This document shows positions 35,871 through 44,839 of a stretch of DNA of 64,000 nt, piece after piece. A program made the translations under genes and the position numbers. How positions within the stretch are numbered: the first letter of the stretch is position 1; the number at the start of each line of letters is the position of its first letter. The notes below the pieces were generated by a model. The model was not told the origin of the DNA and searched no databases. It saw only the letters and a list, made by a program, of their open reading frames with translations. Origin of the DNA: Eubacteriales bacterium (GTDB lineage: Bacteria; Bacillota; Clostridia; Lachnospirales; Lachnospiraceae); contig JAUNHC010000008.1 in the NCBI GenBank assembly GCA_030524175.1, forward strand, positions 62,001-126,000, given 5' to 3'.

Positions 35871-36491
35871 TCAGGCAAATACCTTTGTTTCACTTTTGAT
35901 CCTGTTCACAAATTTAAGATTCCTGTGAGTGCGGTAATGTTCACTCTGGATAATATGGTGCAAAGTCTCCACACACTCTTCCAGATCGTCATTGATCAGA
36001 AGGTAATCATAGTTCTCCATACCCTCCGCCTCTTCCTCTGCCCTTGCAAGTCTGCTGGAAATCACTTCCGGAGTCTCAGTTCCGCGGCCTTCCAGCCGAT
36101 TCTTCAATTCTTCCACGGAAGGCGGGGTGACAAACACCAGTAGAGATTCGGGAAGCTTTTCTTTTATCTTCATAGCACCCTGGATCTCTATCTCCAGAAT
36201 GACATCCTTACCCGCATTCAGCTGCTCCTCAACGTAAGAGCGGGGAGTACCGTAATAATTCTCTACATACCGGGCATATTCGATCAGTGCATCCTCCCGG
36301 ATCAGTCTTTCAAATTCTTCTCCGGACCGGAAGAAATATTCTCTTCCGTCCTCTTCCCCCGGACGGGGATTTCTCGTAGTAACGGAAATGGACAGGGCAT
36401 AATTATCATACTGCTCTAAAAGCCGCTTCATGACAGTCCCCTTTCCTGCACCGGAAAAGCCGGATACCACAACTAAGATTCCTTTACTCAT
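35871..36491 (-). CDS. gmk: Guanylate kinase
   Basis: 206 residues; phosphorylates GMP to GDP. P-loop GFSGAGKGTVMKRLL (~residue 10), GMP-binding SVTTRNPRPGEEDGREYFF (~35-53), and EIEIQGAMKIKE. The start ATG 36491 (GGGAGAG four bases before) overlaps the remA stop by eight bases. An in-frame longer reading from 36581 lies inside remA and is rejected. Confidence 0.97.
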   Translation of the reverse strand: MSKGILVVVSGFSGAGKGTVMKRLLEQYDNYALSISVTTRNPRPGEEDGREYFFRSGEEFERLIREDALIEYARYVENYYGTPRSYVEEQLNAGKDVILEIEIQGAMKIKEKLPESLLVFVTPPSVEELKNRLEGRGTETPEVISSRLARAEEEAEGMENYDYLLINDDLEECVETLHHIIQSEHYRTHRNLKFVNRIKSETKVFA

Positions 36492-36756
36492 GGTTCTCTC
36501 CCTTATCTTCAAAATCATATACTTCCGCAAACCGGCGGGCGATTGTCTCCGGCTGCAGTGCTGAAAGCACCAGATAATCATCTGTGGTGACGATCACTGC
36601 CTTTGTCTTCCTGCCCTGGGTTGCATCTATAAGTGACCGGGTTCCCTTTACACTCTGCACCATCCTTTTCACAGGAGCTGCATCAGGGCTTACCACTGCA
36701 ACTATCTTCTGGGAATTCACTACATTCCCGAAACCTACATTAATTAATTTCCCCAC
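36484..36756 (-). CDS. remA: RemA/DUF370 DNA-binding regulator
   Basis: 90 residues starting MGKLINVGFGNVVNSQKIVAVVS, matching RemA, the LytTR-like DNA-binding ring protein that activates biofilm-matrix and osmoprotection genes in Bacillus. The conserved GRKTKAVIVTTDDYLVLSALQ segment is complete. Its place between yicC and gmk is the usual one in Firmicutes. Targets in this organism are unknown. Confidence 0.94.
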   Translation of the reverse strand: MGKLINVGFGNVVNSQKIVAVVSPDAAPVKRMVQSVKGTRSLIDATQGRKTKAVIVTTDDYLVLSALQPETIARRFAEVYDFEDKGENHE

Positions 36757-36772
36757 GGATCATCAACCTCGA

Positions 36773-37651
36773 TCATTCGATATTTTGAATCTGCTCTCTG
36801 ATTTTCTCAATCTCTGTTTTTAAGTCAATGGCAATATTGGAAATTGTAAGGTCACTGGACTTAGACAGAATGGTATTAGCCTCACGATTCATCTCCTGAG
36901 CCATAAAATCCAGCTTTCTGCCCACACCCTCCTGTTCCTCCAGGATGTCTCTCATTCCGCGGATATGGCTGTGCAGACGGACTGTCTCTTCATCGTTACA
37001 GATTTTGTCCGCAAACAGAACCACCTCGGCAGCTATCCTGGCATCGTCTATCTGGGAAGCCTCCAGAAGCTCACGAACCTTTGCTTCCAGCTTCTCCCGG
37101 TAAGCATTTACCACCTCAGGGGAACGGGCTTCCACACTGGAAACCTTACTGTCAAGGCCCTCCAGTTTTAAAAGCAGGTCTTTCTTCAGATTCTCCCCTT
37201 CCTGCTCTCTGGCAGCTACAAATTTCTCACATGCCTCACGAAGGGGGCCTTCCAGAAATCCCCAAAGCTCATCTTCGTCCAGGGACTGCTCCTCCATAGT
37301 CAGAACCTCAGGATAGCGGGATAAAACTGATACTCTTACATCATTGTCAAGTCCGAATTCCTCCTCCATCTGCTTCAGATATCCAAGGTATTCTCCTGCA
37401 AGCTCTTTATTGTATTTCAGCGCCACCCGGTTCAAGGTATAATCTTCATAAGTGATGAAAACATCTACCTTCCCCCTCTGGATATAGGTCTTCATCAGAT
37501 TTCTGATGGAGCCTTCTAAAAAACTTAACTTCTTCGGCATCTTCATATTCAGGTCCAGATACCTGTGATTCACGGATTTCAGCTCAACAGTGATTTTCCG
37601 TTCACTTGTAATTACTTCTGCTCGGCCGAAGCCTGTCATACTTTTGATCAT
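36773..37651 (-). CDS. YicC/YloC-family endoribonuclease
   Basis: 292 residues starting at ATG 37651 with MIKSMTGFGRAEV, the family hallmark; an 11-residue extension is unlikely. Middle segment VNHRYLDLNMKMPKKL and C-terminal RLHSHIRGMRDILE, DFMAQEMNREANTILSKS and ISNIAIDLKTEIEKIREQ are conserved. YicC proteins form hexamers that cut or help degrade small RNAs. It leads the remA-gmk-rpoZ-rimO-pgsA-cinA cluster behind a strong promoter. Confidence 0.94.
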   Translation of the reverse strand: MIKSMTGFGRAEVITSERKITVELKSVNHRYLDLNMKMPKKLSFLEGSIRNLMKTYIQRGKVDVFITYEDYTLNRVALKYNKELAGEYLGYLKQMEEEFGLDNDVRVSVLSRYPEVLTMEEQSLDEDELWGFLEGPLREACEKFVAAREQEGENLKKDLLLKLEGLDSKVSSVEARSPEVVNAYREKLEAKVRELLEASQIDDARIAAEVVLFADKICNDEETVRLHSHIRGMRDILEEQEGVGRKLDFMAQEMNREANTILSKSSDLTISNIAIDLKTEIEKIREQIQNIE

Positions 37652-37700
37652 TGTTTTTCTCTCTTTGCATGGATTTGCCTCCATGGGCTGGATGCGTAAC

Positions 37701-37730
37701 GTAACAGCTCAGGCCTGCCTGAACTGTTAC
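37701..37730. repeat. Dispersed palindrome, copy e (best-formed)
   Basis: GTAACAGCTCAGGCCTG...CTGAACTGTTAC, a near-perfect 30-bp palindrome. It lies downstream of the yicC promoter, so it would form a hairpin in the mRNA leader. Confidence 0.75.
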
Positions 37731-37747
37731 AAATTACATACAGATTT

Positions 37748-37776
37748 ATTATAGTTCATTCTAAAACCCTAGTCAA
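37748..37776 (-). promoter_or_regulatory. Promoter of the yicC operon
   Basis: Minus strand TTGACT (37771-37776), 17 bases, TATAAT (37748-37753). Leader of about 90 bases containing palindrome copy e. Confidence 0.85.
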
Positions 37777-37865
37777 ATCCTTTTTTTATTGTTATACTTG
37801 GAGTGGATTTTTTTGAAAAGATGACACGGCTTATATTTATACTTATAGAGTAGGAGGATTTATAA

Positions 37866-39617
37866 ATGGCATTTGACGGGATAACTATCTCTGCGATGGT
37901 TCAGGAATTGAACAAGAGTTTAAGGGAGGGACGGATCAATAAGATCGCACAGCCGGAGGCGGATGAGCTGCTTATTACGTGTAAGGGCTCAGGGGGACAG
38001 CGCAGACTGCTGCTTTCCGCAAGTGCATCTCTGCCCTTAATTTACTTTACCGAAAAAAATAAAGTCAGTCCTTTGACTGCGCCTAATTTCTGCATGCTTT
38101 TGCGCAAGCATATCGGAAGCGCACGGATCACAGAAATCCGTCAGCCCAAAATGGAGCGGGTGGTGGAATTTGAACTGGAGCATTTGAATGAATTGGGGGA
38201 TCCTTGTAAGAAAGTTTTGATCATGGAGCTTATGGGCAAGCACAGTAATATTATTTTCTGCGATGAGAAAGGAATGATCCTGGACAGTATCAAGCATGTT
38301 TCTTCTCATATGAGTTCTGTCCGGGAGGTGCTTCCGGGACGTGAATATTTTATTCCTCAGACACAGGATAAGTCTGATCCTTTGACCATCACGGAAGAAG
38401 AATTTATGGAAAGAGTTTGTAAAAAGCCTTGTAATATTTCAAAGGCTCTGTATTCTGCTCTTACAGGACTCAGCCCTGTCATTGCAGAGGAAATCTGTTA
38501 TCGCGCCTCCATTGACGGCAGCGATGCAGCTTTGTCTCTGGATGAGACCGGCAGGCTTCATCTTTACCATACTTTCTGCAGACTCATGGAGCAGGTGAAG
38601 GAGGGGGATTTCACCCCTAACATTGTGTACCGCGGCGATGAGCCGGTGGAATACGGTGTGCTGCCTTTCCAGCAGTACGGAAATGAATATCATTTTCAGA
38701 ACTTTGACAGTGTATCTGCCATGCTGGAAACCTACTATGCCTCAAAAAATACACTCACACGAATCCGGCAGAAATCTGCAGATTTGAGAAAAATAGTTCA
38801 GACTGCCCTGGAACGTAACCGAAAAAAATATATGCTGCAGCAGAAACAGATGAGCGATACAGCAAAAAAAGATAAATATAAAATATACGGTGAATTGATC
38901 AACACCTATGGCTATGGCCTGGAAGAAGGCTGTAAATCTTTCCAGGCATTGAGCTATTATACTAATGAGGAAATCACAATCCCTCTTGATCCTACTCTTA
39001 CAGCGGCAGAAAATTCCAAGAAATACTTCGACAGGTACGGGAAGCTGAAACGTACCGAAGAAGCTCTCACGCAGCAGCTTGCAGATACAGAAAGTGAAAT
39101 CGAGCATCTGGAATCCATAGCCAATGCCCTGGACATCGCCCTTGCAGAAAGCGACCTTGCACAGATTAAGGAAGAACTCACTGAATATGGGTACATTAAA
39201 CGTCATTATACAGGTAAAAAGGGCAAAAAAATGCAGGTGAAATCCAAGCCCTTCCACTACATATCCAGTGATGGGTATGATATCTATGTAGGAAAGAATA
39301 ATTTCCAGAATGATGAGCTTACCTTTAAATTTGCCACGGGCAATGACTGGTGGTTCCACGCAAAAAAAATGGCCGGTTCCCATGTTGTGGTCAAATCCAA
39401 AGACGGAGAAATGCCGGACCGTGTGTTTGAGGAGGCCGGACGGCTGGCGGCTTACTACTCCAAGGGCAGAACAGCTCCCAAAGTAGAAATCGACTATATC
39501 CAAAAAAAACACGTTAAAAAACCCGGCGGTGCCAAGCCCGGGTTTGTGGTGTACTATACTAACTACTCTCTCATGGCAGAACCGGATATCAGCAGCCTGA
39601 AAGAAATCAACGACTGA
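37866..39617 (+). CDS. rqcH: RqcH/FbpA NFACT ribosome quality-control protein
   Basis: 583 residues. RqcH binds obstructed large subunits and, with tRNA-Ala, adds C-terminal alanine tails to stalled chains. NFACT-N (about 1-180, MAFDGITISAMVQELNKSL), a coiled-coil middle (~390-430, TQQLADTESEIEHLE), and NFACT-R (~455-560, ATGNDWWFHAKKMAGSHVV) are all present. At the position equal to the Asp97-Arg98 pair needed for tailing in B. subtilis this protein has Glu97-Arg98. It can also act as a fibronectin-binding surface protein in some species. It is divergent from the yicC operon, with AGGAGG before ATG 37866. Confidence 0.94.
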   Translation: MAFDGITISAMVQELNKSLREGRINKIAQPEADELLITCKGSGGQRRLLLSASASLPLIYFTEKNKVSPLTAPNFCMLLRKHIGSARITEIRQPKMERVVEFELEHLNELGDPCKKVLIMELMGKHSNIIFCDEKGMILDSIKHVSSHMSSVREVLPGREYFIPQTQDKSDPLTITEEEFMERVCKKPCNISKALYSALTGLSPVIAEEICYRASIDGSDAALSLDETGRLHLYHTFCRLMEQVKEGDFTPNIVYRGDEPVEYGVLPFQQYGNEYHFQNFDSVSAMLETYYASKNTLTRIRQKSADLRKIVQTALERNRKKYMLQQKQMSDTAKKDKYKIYGELINTYGYGLEEGCKSFQALSYYTNEEITIPLDPTLTAAENSKKYFDRYGKLKRTEEALTQQLADTESEIEHLESIANALDIALAESDLAQIKEELTEYGYIKRHYTGKKGKKMQVKSKPFHYISSDGYDIYVGKNNFQNDELTFKFATGNDWWFHAKKMAGSHVVVKSKDGEMPDRVFEEAGRLAAYYSKGRTAPKVEIDYIQKKHVKKPGGAKPGFVVYYTNYSLMAEPDISSLKEIND

Positions 39618-39640
39618 TTCTCAAGCTGCAGATTGACAAA

Positions 39641-39680
39641 GGCGGCTGTTACCGGAAAATAAAGCTCCGGGACAGCCGCC
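39641..39680. terminator. Bidirectional terminator between rqcH and the HD-domain gene
   Basis: GGCGGCTGTTACCGG / CCGGGACAGCCGCC stem with an 11-base loop; short T/A tracts on both sides suit both convergent genes. Confidence 0.8.
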
Positions 39681-39693
39681 AATTATATCGTTA

Positions 39694-40275
39694 TTAGACC
39701 AGTTTTTCCATCTCATCGTTGATAGACGCTTCACAGGAACGCATGGCAAGGATTGTCTTTTCAAACAGATCATTCAGATCCCATCCCAGGACTTCAGCAC
39801 CCTTTTCGATCACATCACGGGAACAGCCTGCTGCAAAACGTTTGTCCTTAAATTTCTTTTTGATACTCTTCACTTCCATATCCATCACACTTTTAGACGG
39901 ACGCATTAACGCCGCAGCACCAATGAGCCCTGTAAGCTCGTCAGCGGCAAACATGATTTTCTCCATAAGACAATTTGGCTCCACATCACTGCATATGCCG
40001 TAAGCATGGCTGCACACTGCATGTACCAGTTCCGGTGACGCATTCACTTCCCCCAGAAGCTCCGGTGCCTTCTTGCAATGCTCCTCAGGATATTTCTCAA
40101 AATCCACATCGTGAAGAAGTCCTGCAATCCCCCAGAATTCCTCGTCTTCACCGTTCTCCTTTGCATACCATCTCATAACTCCTTCCACAGTCAGACTGTG
40201 CTGAATGTGAAAAGGCTCCTGGTTATACTTTTTCAGAAGGCTGAGAGCCTCCTCACGTGTTACATTTGCATTCAT
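39694..40275 (-). CDS. HD-domain (HDIG-type) hydrolase
   Basis: 193 residues with metal-ligand pattern H...HD...D: HIQHSLTVEGVM (~residue 26), GLLHDVDFEKYPEEH (~55), HAVCSHAYG (~87) and FAADELTG (~112). The family hydrolyses phosphate esters or nucleotides; substrate is unknown. The short, single-domain layout is common in Clostridia. It is a single gene with AGGAGGAAA before ATG 40275. Confidence 0.85.
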   Translation of the reverse strand: MNANVTREEALSLLKKYNQEPFHIQHSLTVEGVMRWYAKENGEDEEFWGIAGLLHDVDFEKYPEEHCKKAPELLGEVNASPELVHAVCSHAYGICSDVEPNCLMEKIMFAADELTGLIGAAALMRPSKSVMDMEVKSIKKKFKDKRFAAGCSRDVIEKGAEVLGWDLNDLFEKTILAMRSCEASINDEMEKLV

Positions 40276-40317
40276 AGTTTTTCCTCCTAAATTTTACTTT
40301 TTCTATTGACCAAATGA

Positions 40318-41436
40318 TCACTGTTCACTGGTAACATCCCCCAGGGTGCTTTCCACCTTTCGGTCTCCGTCTGCATCAAACTTCATAAAATATGTAATAA
40401 TAAACGCTGACACCATACTGAGCACACAGCCGGCCACCAGCATCAGAAAACCATCCCCCAGAAAAATAGGCAAGGTGACAAGACACGGAAGCCCGAAGGC
40501 CACAGCATGGGCCCCTGACATTCCTGCGAGTATCCCCCCTAAAGCTCCGGAAATACATACAGCTATCATCGGCTTCTTAAGAAGAAGATTTACCCCGAAC
40601 ATAGCCGGCTCCGTCACTCCGAACAAAGCGGACAAAGACGCGGACACACAAGTGGTCTTGAATTTTGCATCCTTGGATTTTACAAACACAGCCATAGCTG
40701 CTCCCACCTGGGCAAATACACTGGTTCCCATAAGAGGAAGTACCGTATCGCTTCCGTTCACTGCAAGATTATTCATTCCGATAATGATCAGACTCCAATG
40801 AAAACCAAAAATAACCATAGGCTGTACTGCAGCGCCCAGTATCATACCTGCTGCCACAGGACTTAGGGCGTACACCCAGCCATATCCTGCTGCCAAAGCA
40901 TCTCCTATCATTCCCCCAACGGGACCGAACACAAGAAGCGCCGCCATAGATGCCGCCAGAATACTGAAAAACGGCGTCAGGGAACTTCTCAGCAGCTCAG
41001 GCAATATCCTGTCAAAAAATTTCTCCACATAATGAAGCAATGCCACTGTCAGCAATATGGGAATAACACTGGAATGGTAAATCACTGATTTCATGGGAAG
41101 CCCCAGAAAATGCAGGTTATTCCCCGCCTCCATCACTGCCGTCAGCGAAGGATAAAGCATCACCCCCGCCACTGTCACTGCTGTAAAAATACTGGCCTTA
41201 AACTTCTTTGCCGCTGTAATGGACAGAAGCACCGGCAAAAAATAAAATGCACTGTCTGCAACAGCATCAAGCACAAGATATGTCTCACTGCTCTGGGGCA
41301 GAATATTTACTGCGGCAAGAATCCCCAAAAGCCCCTTCATAATACCGGAGGCTGTGAGCAAATGGATCACCGGCAGTATAATGTCTGAGATTCCTTCGAT
41401 CAAAAGATCTGAGAATCGTTTCTTATTTTGTCTCAT
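40318..41436 (-). CDS. PTS transporter subunit IIC (beta-glucoside/glucose-type), stand-alone
   Basis: 372 residues starting at ATG 41436 (GGAGAG upstream), about ten membrane helices. The conserved GITE-like substrate loop GVTEPAMFG (~residue 250) and FGFHWSLIIIG place it in the EIIC glucose/beta-glucoside/sucrose superfamily. No EIIB cysteine domain or EIIA His domain is fused or adjacent, and no sugar hydrolase or antiterminator is nearby. It must borrow IIA/IIB subunits or do something else. Confidence 0.85.
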   Translation of the reverse strand: MRQNKKRFSDLLIEGISDIILPVIHLLTASGIMKGLLGILAAVNILPQSSETYLVLDAVADSAFYFLPVLLSITAAKKFKASIFTAVTVAGVMLYPSLTAVMEAGNNLHFLGLPMKSVIYHSSVIPILLTVALLHYVEKFFDRILPELLRSSLTPFFSILAASMAALLVFGPVGGMIGDALAAGYGWVYALSPVAAGMILGAAVQPMVIFGFHWSLIIIGMNNLAVNGSDTVLPLMGTSVFAQVGAAMAVFVKSKDAKFKTTCVSASLSALFGVTEPAMFGVNLLLKKPMIAVCISGALGGILAGMSGAHAVAFGLPCLVTLPIFLGDGFLMLVAGCVLSMVSAFIITYFMKFDADGDRKVESTLGDVTSEQ

Positions 41437-41519
41437 CTCGTATTCTCTCCTCAAAAACACCTGTCTGTATGGTTTTCTGCTTATTACATCATCTGCCGAA
41501 AACACAGGCAATTAGTCAC

Positions 41520-41548
41520 ATTATACTCCAGGTTCTTATTTGTTACAA
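41520..41548 (-). promoter_or_regulatory. Promoter of the PTS IIC gene
   Basis: Minus strand TTGTAA (41543-41548), 17 bases, TATAAT (41520-41525). Confidence 0.6.
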
Positions 41549-41611
41549 TATGAATTGATTCAATTTTCAAGACTTTTCCTTCTTTGGAACATGAACAATG
41601 CTATTCCCCTC

Positions 41612-41641
41612 TGGACAAACCATGATTAAATGTTGTAGAAT
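41612..41641 (+). promoter_or_regulatory. Promoter of the ABC-F gene
   Basis: TGGACA (41612-41617), 18 bases, TAGAAT (41636-41641), about 38 bases before the ATG. Confidence 0.5.
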
Positions 41642-41679
41642 CAGTACCATACGCAAATACAATTAAAGGAGTTTTTTTC

Positions 41680-43236
41680 ATGAGTATTCTTAATGTAGAA
41701 CACTTGACCCATGGCTTTGGTGACCGGGCGATTTTTAACGATGTATCTTTCCGGCTTTTAAAAGGTGAACATATCGGTCTTGTGGGTGCCAACGGGGAAG
41801 GCAAATCCACTTTTTTTAATATTGTAACAGGGAAACTGATGCCCGATGAAGGTAAAATCGAATGGGCAAAAAATGTACGGGCCGGCTATCTTGACCAGCA
41901 CACTGTATTGACTCAGGGCCTCACTGTCCGCGACGTACTCAAATCAGCCTTTGCCCATCTGTTCCAGCTTGAAGAGAGAATGAACAGTATCTGCGATTCT
42001 CTGGGAACTGCTTCTGAGGAAGAAATGACTGAGCTTATGGAAGAGCTTGGCACAATCCAGGACACCCTCACTATGCATGATTTTTATATCATTGATGCTA
42101 AGGTGGAAGAGGTGGCACGTGCTCTGGGACTATTGGACACCGGACTTGACCGTGACGTCACAGATTTAAGCGGCGGCCAGAGGACCAAGGTTCTTCTTGG
42201 CAAGCTTCTTCTGGAAAAGCCGGACATTCTTCTTCTGGATGAGCCAACCAACTACCTGGATGAAGAACATATTGCCTGGCTGAAACGATACCTTCTGGAG
42301 TATGAAAATGCCTTCATCCTCATCTCCCATGACATCCCTTTCCTCAACGAAGTGATAAACCTTGTATACCATATGGAAAACCAGGAGCTTAACCGTTATG
42401 TAGGAAACTACGACCATTTCCAAGAGGTTTATGCAGTAAAGAAATCCCAGCTGGAAGCCGCCTACCGCCGTCAGCAGCAGGAAATCAGCGAACTAAAAGA
42501 CTTTGTGGCACGAAATAAGGCCCGCGTTTCAACGAGAAATATGGCTATGTCCCGTCAGAAAAAACTGGACAAAATGGATGTCATTGAGCTGGCTGCAGAA
42601 AAGCCCAAGCCGGAGTTTCATTTTAAGCAGGGACGTACCCCGGGAAAATATATCTTCGAAACAAAGGATTTAGTGATCGGATATGACGAGCCTCTTTCCA
42701 AGCCTCTCACCCTTTCTATGGAGAGAGGCCATAAGATTGCACTTATAGGCGCCAACGGTATTGGAAAAACAACACTTCTCCGTAGTATCCTCGGACTGAT
42801 TCCGCCCCTTAAAGGCAGCAGCCAGCTTGGGGAGAATCTTCAGATTGGCTATTTTGAACAGGAAATCAAGGGAGAAAACAAGACAACCTGTATTGAAGAG
42901 ATCTGGGCTGACTTTCCCTCCTATTCACAGTACGAGGTTCGTTCCGCCCTGGCGAAATGCGGCCTTACCACCAAGCACATAGAGAGCCAGGTACGTGTCT
43001 TAAGCGGCGGCGAACAAGCCAAAGTACGTCTGTGTAAGCTGGTCAACAAAGAAACAAATATCCTCCTGCTGGACGAGCCCACCAACCATCTGGATGTAGA
43101 TGCGAAGGAGGCCCTGAAGCAGGCGCTTATTACTTATAAAGGAAGCATCCTCCTTATCTGCCACGAACCGGAATTTTACAGTGACGTAGTGTCTGAAATA
43201 TGGGACTGCAGCAAATGGACAACAAAACTTCTATAA
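41680..43236 (+). CDS. ABC-F ATPase (translation factor / ribosome protection type)
   Basis: 518 residues with two ABC domains and no membrane part. Domain 1: GANGEGKSTFFN, LSGGQRTKVLLG, ILLLDEPTNYLD. Domain 2: GANGIGKTTLLR, LSGGEQAKVRLC, ILLLDEPTNHLD. The inter-domain linker (~245-310) is charged and helical (RRQQQEISELKDFVARNKAR), as in YkpA/YbiT/EttA-like factors that bind the ribosomal E-site. No antibiotic-resistance-type long linker is evident, so a housekeeping translation role is more likely. AAAGGAG precedes ATG 41680; a terminator follows. Confidence 0.92.
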   Translation: MSILNVEHLTHGFGDRAIFNDVSFRLLKGEHIGLVGANGEGKSTFFNIVTGKLMPDEGKIEWAKNVRAGYLDQHTVLTQGLTVRDVLKSAFAHLFQLEERMNSICDSLGTASEEEMTELMEELGTIQDTLTMHDFYIIDAKVEEVARALGLLDTGLDRDVTDLSGGQRTKVLLGKLLLEKPDILLLDEPTNYLDEEHIAWLKRYLLEYENAFILISHDIPFLNEVINLVYHMENQELNRYVGNYDHFQEVYAVKKSQLEAAYRRQQQEISELKDFVARNKARVSTRNMAMSRQKKLDKMDVIELAAEKPKPEFHFKQGRTPGKYIFETKDLVIGYDEPLSKPLTLSMERGHKIALIGANGIGKTTLLRSILGLIPPLKGSSQLGENLQIGYFEQEIKGENKTTCIEEIWADFPSYSQYEVRSALAKCGLTTKHIESQVRVLSGGEQAKVRLCKLVNKETNILLLDEPTNHLDVDAKEALKQALITYKGSILLICHEPEFYSDVVSEIWDCSKWTTKLL

Positions 43237-43242
43237 TGATCA

Positions 43243-43279
43243 AGGCCCGCAAACCGATCATCAAACCGGCTGCGGGCCT
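43243..43279 (+). terminator. Terminator of the ABC-F gene
   Basis: AGGCCCGCA / TGCGGGCCT perfect stem with a 19-base loop (inner CCGATCATC pairs partly), just past the stop. Confidence 0.8.
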
Positions 43280-43334
43280 GTCACATTTTCAAACACATTC
43301 TGAGATCAAGGTGCCAAAAGTCCGGGCACAGTGA

Positions 43335-44153
43335 TCACTTGGGCTGACACACAGGACAATAGTAAACAGAGCCGCCTAAATAAGCTTCCTTGGTTATCAT
43401 ACCGCCGCACACAGGGCAGCCTGCCTTCCATGTATTTTTAGACAACTGTGTTTTATATCCTCCGGGATTTCCAAAAAGATCCTTTTCCGTGTCACGTCCG
43501 CCTTGGTCAGTCATCTCCCGGAGTACAGAAATTGTACATTCTAAAAGCTGTTCTCTCTCATCCTGGCTTAAACTTTCCAGTTTACTTTTGGGATTTATAT
43601 GAGCCTTAAACAGAATATCCTGTATCACCCCATTGCCGATTCCAGGAAATCGCTGTTCTGTAGCCAGAAGGGCTTTTATGCTAAGTGTGGGCTTGCTTTT
43701 CCCGATCATTGTCCAATAATATTCTTTAAATCCATCTGAAAAGGGTGAAACAAAACCTTTGCTTTTATCATAATATTCATTATCGTAATCCTGATCATGA
43801 AGTATGATCCCTCCATACATAGCCACCGTAAAAACCAGAGCTGTCCCATCCTCAAAGCTGATCATAAGCTGATAATTTTTCGGTACTTTCTCTTCAGGCA
43901 TCAGTCTTACATTTACTCCGTCATTAAAACAAAGCCTCTTCCCTCCCTCAAAGGATATTTCACAAAAAATCCCAAAGCCAGCAGCCCCGGCAATGGTTTT
44001 CCCCTTTAGACCATCTTCATATTCCCCTGGTTCTCCGTTATACCAACAAAACTTATGTACTTTCGTGGGCGGATAAACATGACTGACGATTTTCCCTGTA
44101 ACATTCTGTTCAAGCTGACTGCTCAAAGCCAATACTTCCGGTAATTCAAGCAT
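43335..44153 (-). CDS. Fpg/Nei-like DNA glycosylase lacking the catalytic N-terminal proline
   Basis: 272 residues with all Fpg/Nei domains: N-terminal beta-sandwich, H2TH helix region with GIGNGVIQDILFKAHINP (~170-188), and a C-terminal zinc finger CPVCGG...YYCPVCQ. True enzymes begin M-PELPEV, with Pro as the nucleophile after Met removal; here the start is MLELPEV, so Leu replaces Pro while the following Glu is kept. This subgroup may have lost lyase chemistry or use another residue. It stands at the left edge of the accessory region, alone between two terminators. Confidence 0.88.
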   Translation of the reverse strand: MLELPEVLALSSQLEQNVTGKIVSHVYPPTKVHKFCWYNGEPGEYEDGLKGKTIAGAAGFGIFCEISFEGGKRLCFNDGVNVRLMPEEKVPKNYQLMISFEDGTALVFTVAMYGGIILHDQDYDNEYYDKSKGFVSPFSDGFKEYYWTMIGKSKPTLSIKALLATEQRFPGIGNGVIQDILFKAHINPKSKLESLSQDEREQLLECTISVLREMTDQGGRDTEKDLFGNPGGYKTQLSKNTWKAGCPVCGGMITKEAYLGGSVYYCPVCQPK

Positions 44154-44216
44154 GTGGTTCCTCCTTTTCCGTTTCTGTTCGCGCCGTGACCAATTACCCT
44201 TTTCCGTCTCTTATCT

Positions 44217-44717
44217 CTATCCGTTAAAGTTTCCTGCCAATGAATCAGATGCTAATTTATCAAGCTGCTCCCCTGCAATGCGGTATACGGTCCATTCACT
44301 CATCTGCCTGGCCCCCATGGATAAATAAAAATCAATACTGGGTTGATTCCAGTCAAGACATGACCATTCCAGCCTCCCGCAGCCCCGCTCCTTAGCCGTT
44401 TCTGCCAGCTTCATAAACAGTGCCTTGCCATATCCTTTTCCCCTGTATTCCGGTTTCACATACAAATCTTCCAGATAAATCCCTGCTCTCCCCAAGAAAG
44501 TGGAGAAATTATGGAAGAATAAAGCAAAACCAACTTCACAGTTATCCTTAACAGCAAATAAAACTTCTGCTTTTTTCTCGTCAAAAATCCATTGCTCCAA
44601 CAATTCCTCTGTGGCAACTACTTCATCCAGCATATGTTCATATTCTGCCAGTTCCTTAATAAAATTTAAAATAACCTTTACATCTCCCCGCTCTGCATAG
44701 CGAAATAATAACTCCAT
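44217..44717 (-). CDS. GNAT-family N-acetyltransferase
   Basis: 166 residues from ATG 44717 (GGAGG eight bases upstream). The acetyl-CoA loop R-x-x-G-x-G/A is PEYRGKGYGKAL (~residue 95), preceded by LEDLYV and followed by LEWSCLDWNQPSIDFYLSMGA, typical of spermidine/diamine-type GNATs (SSAT-like pattern). Substrate is unproven; a polyamine or small amine is the first guess. Confidence 0.88.
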   Translation of the reverse strand: MELLFRYAERGDVKVILNFIKELAEYEHMLDEVVATEELLEQWIFDEKKAEVLFAVKDNCEVGFALFFHNFSTFLGRAGIYLEDLYVKPEYRGKGYGKALFMKLAETAKERGCGRLEWSCLDWNQPSIDFYLSMGARQMSEWTVYRIAGEQLDKLASDSLAGNFNG

Positions 44718-44839
44718 GTTTTTTTCCTCCATCTTTACTATTAAAATTCCGGACGGCAGCCACAAGATGACGCATACGCATGCAGAATCTCATGGATATC
44801 CCACCGGCTGACCCGTATGTACAAACAGGCCGACAGACT

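Noticed and set aside
38742-39512. 256-residue Phe/Ile/Cys-rich minus-strand frame
   Set aside because: Antisense of rqcH; composition is the reverse-complement effect of Lys/Glu codons.
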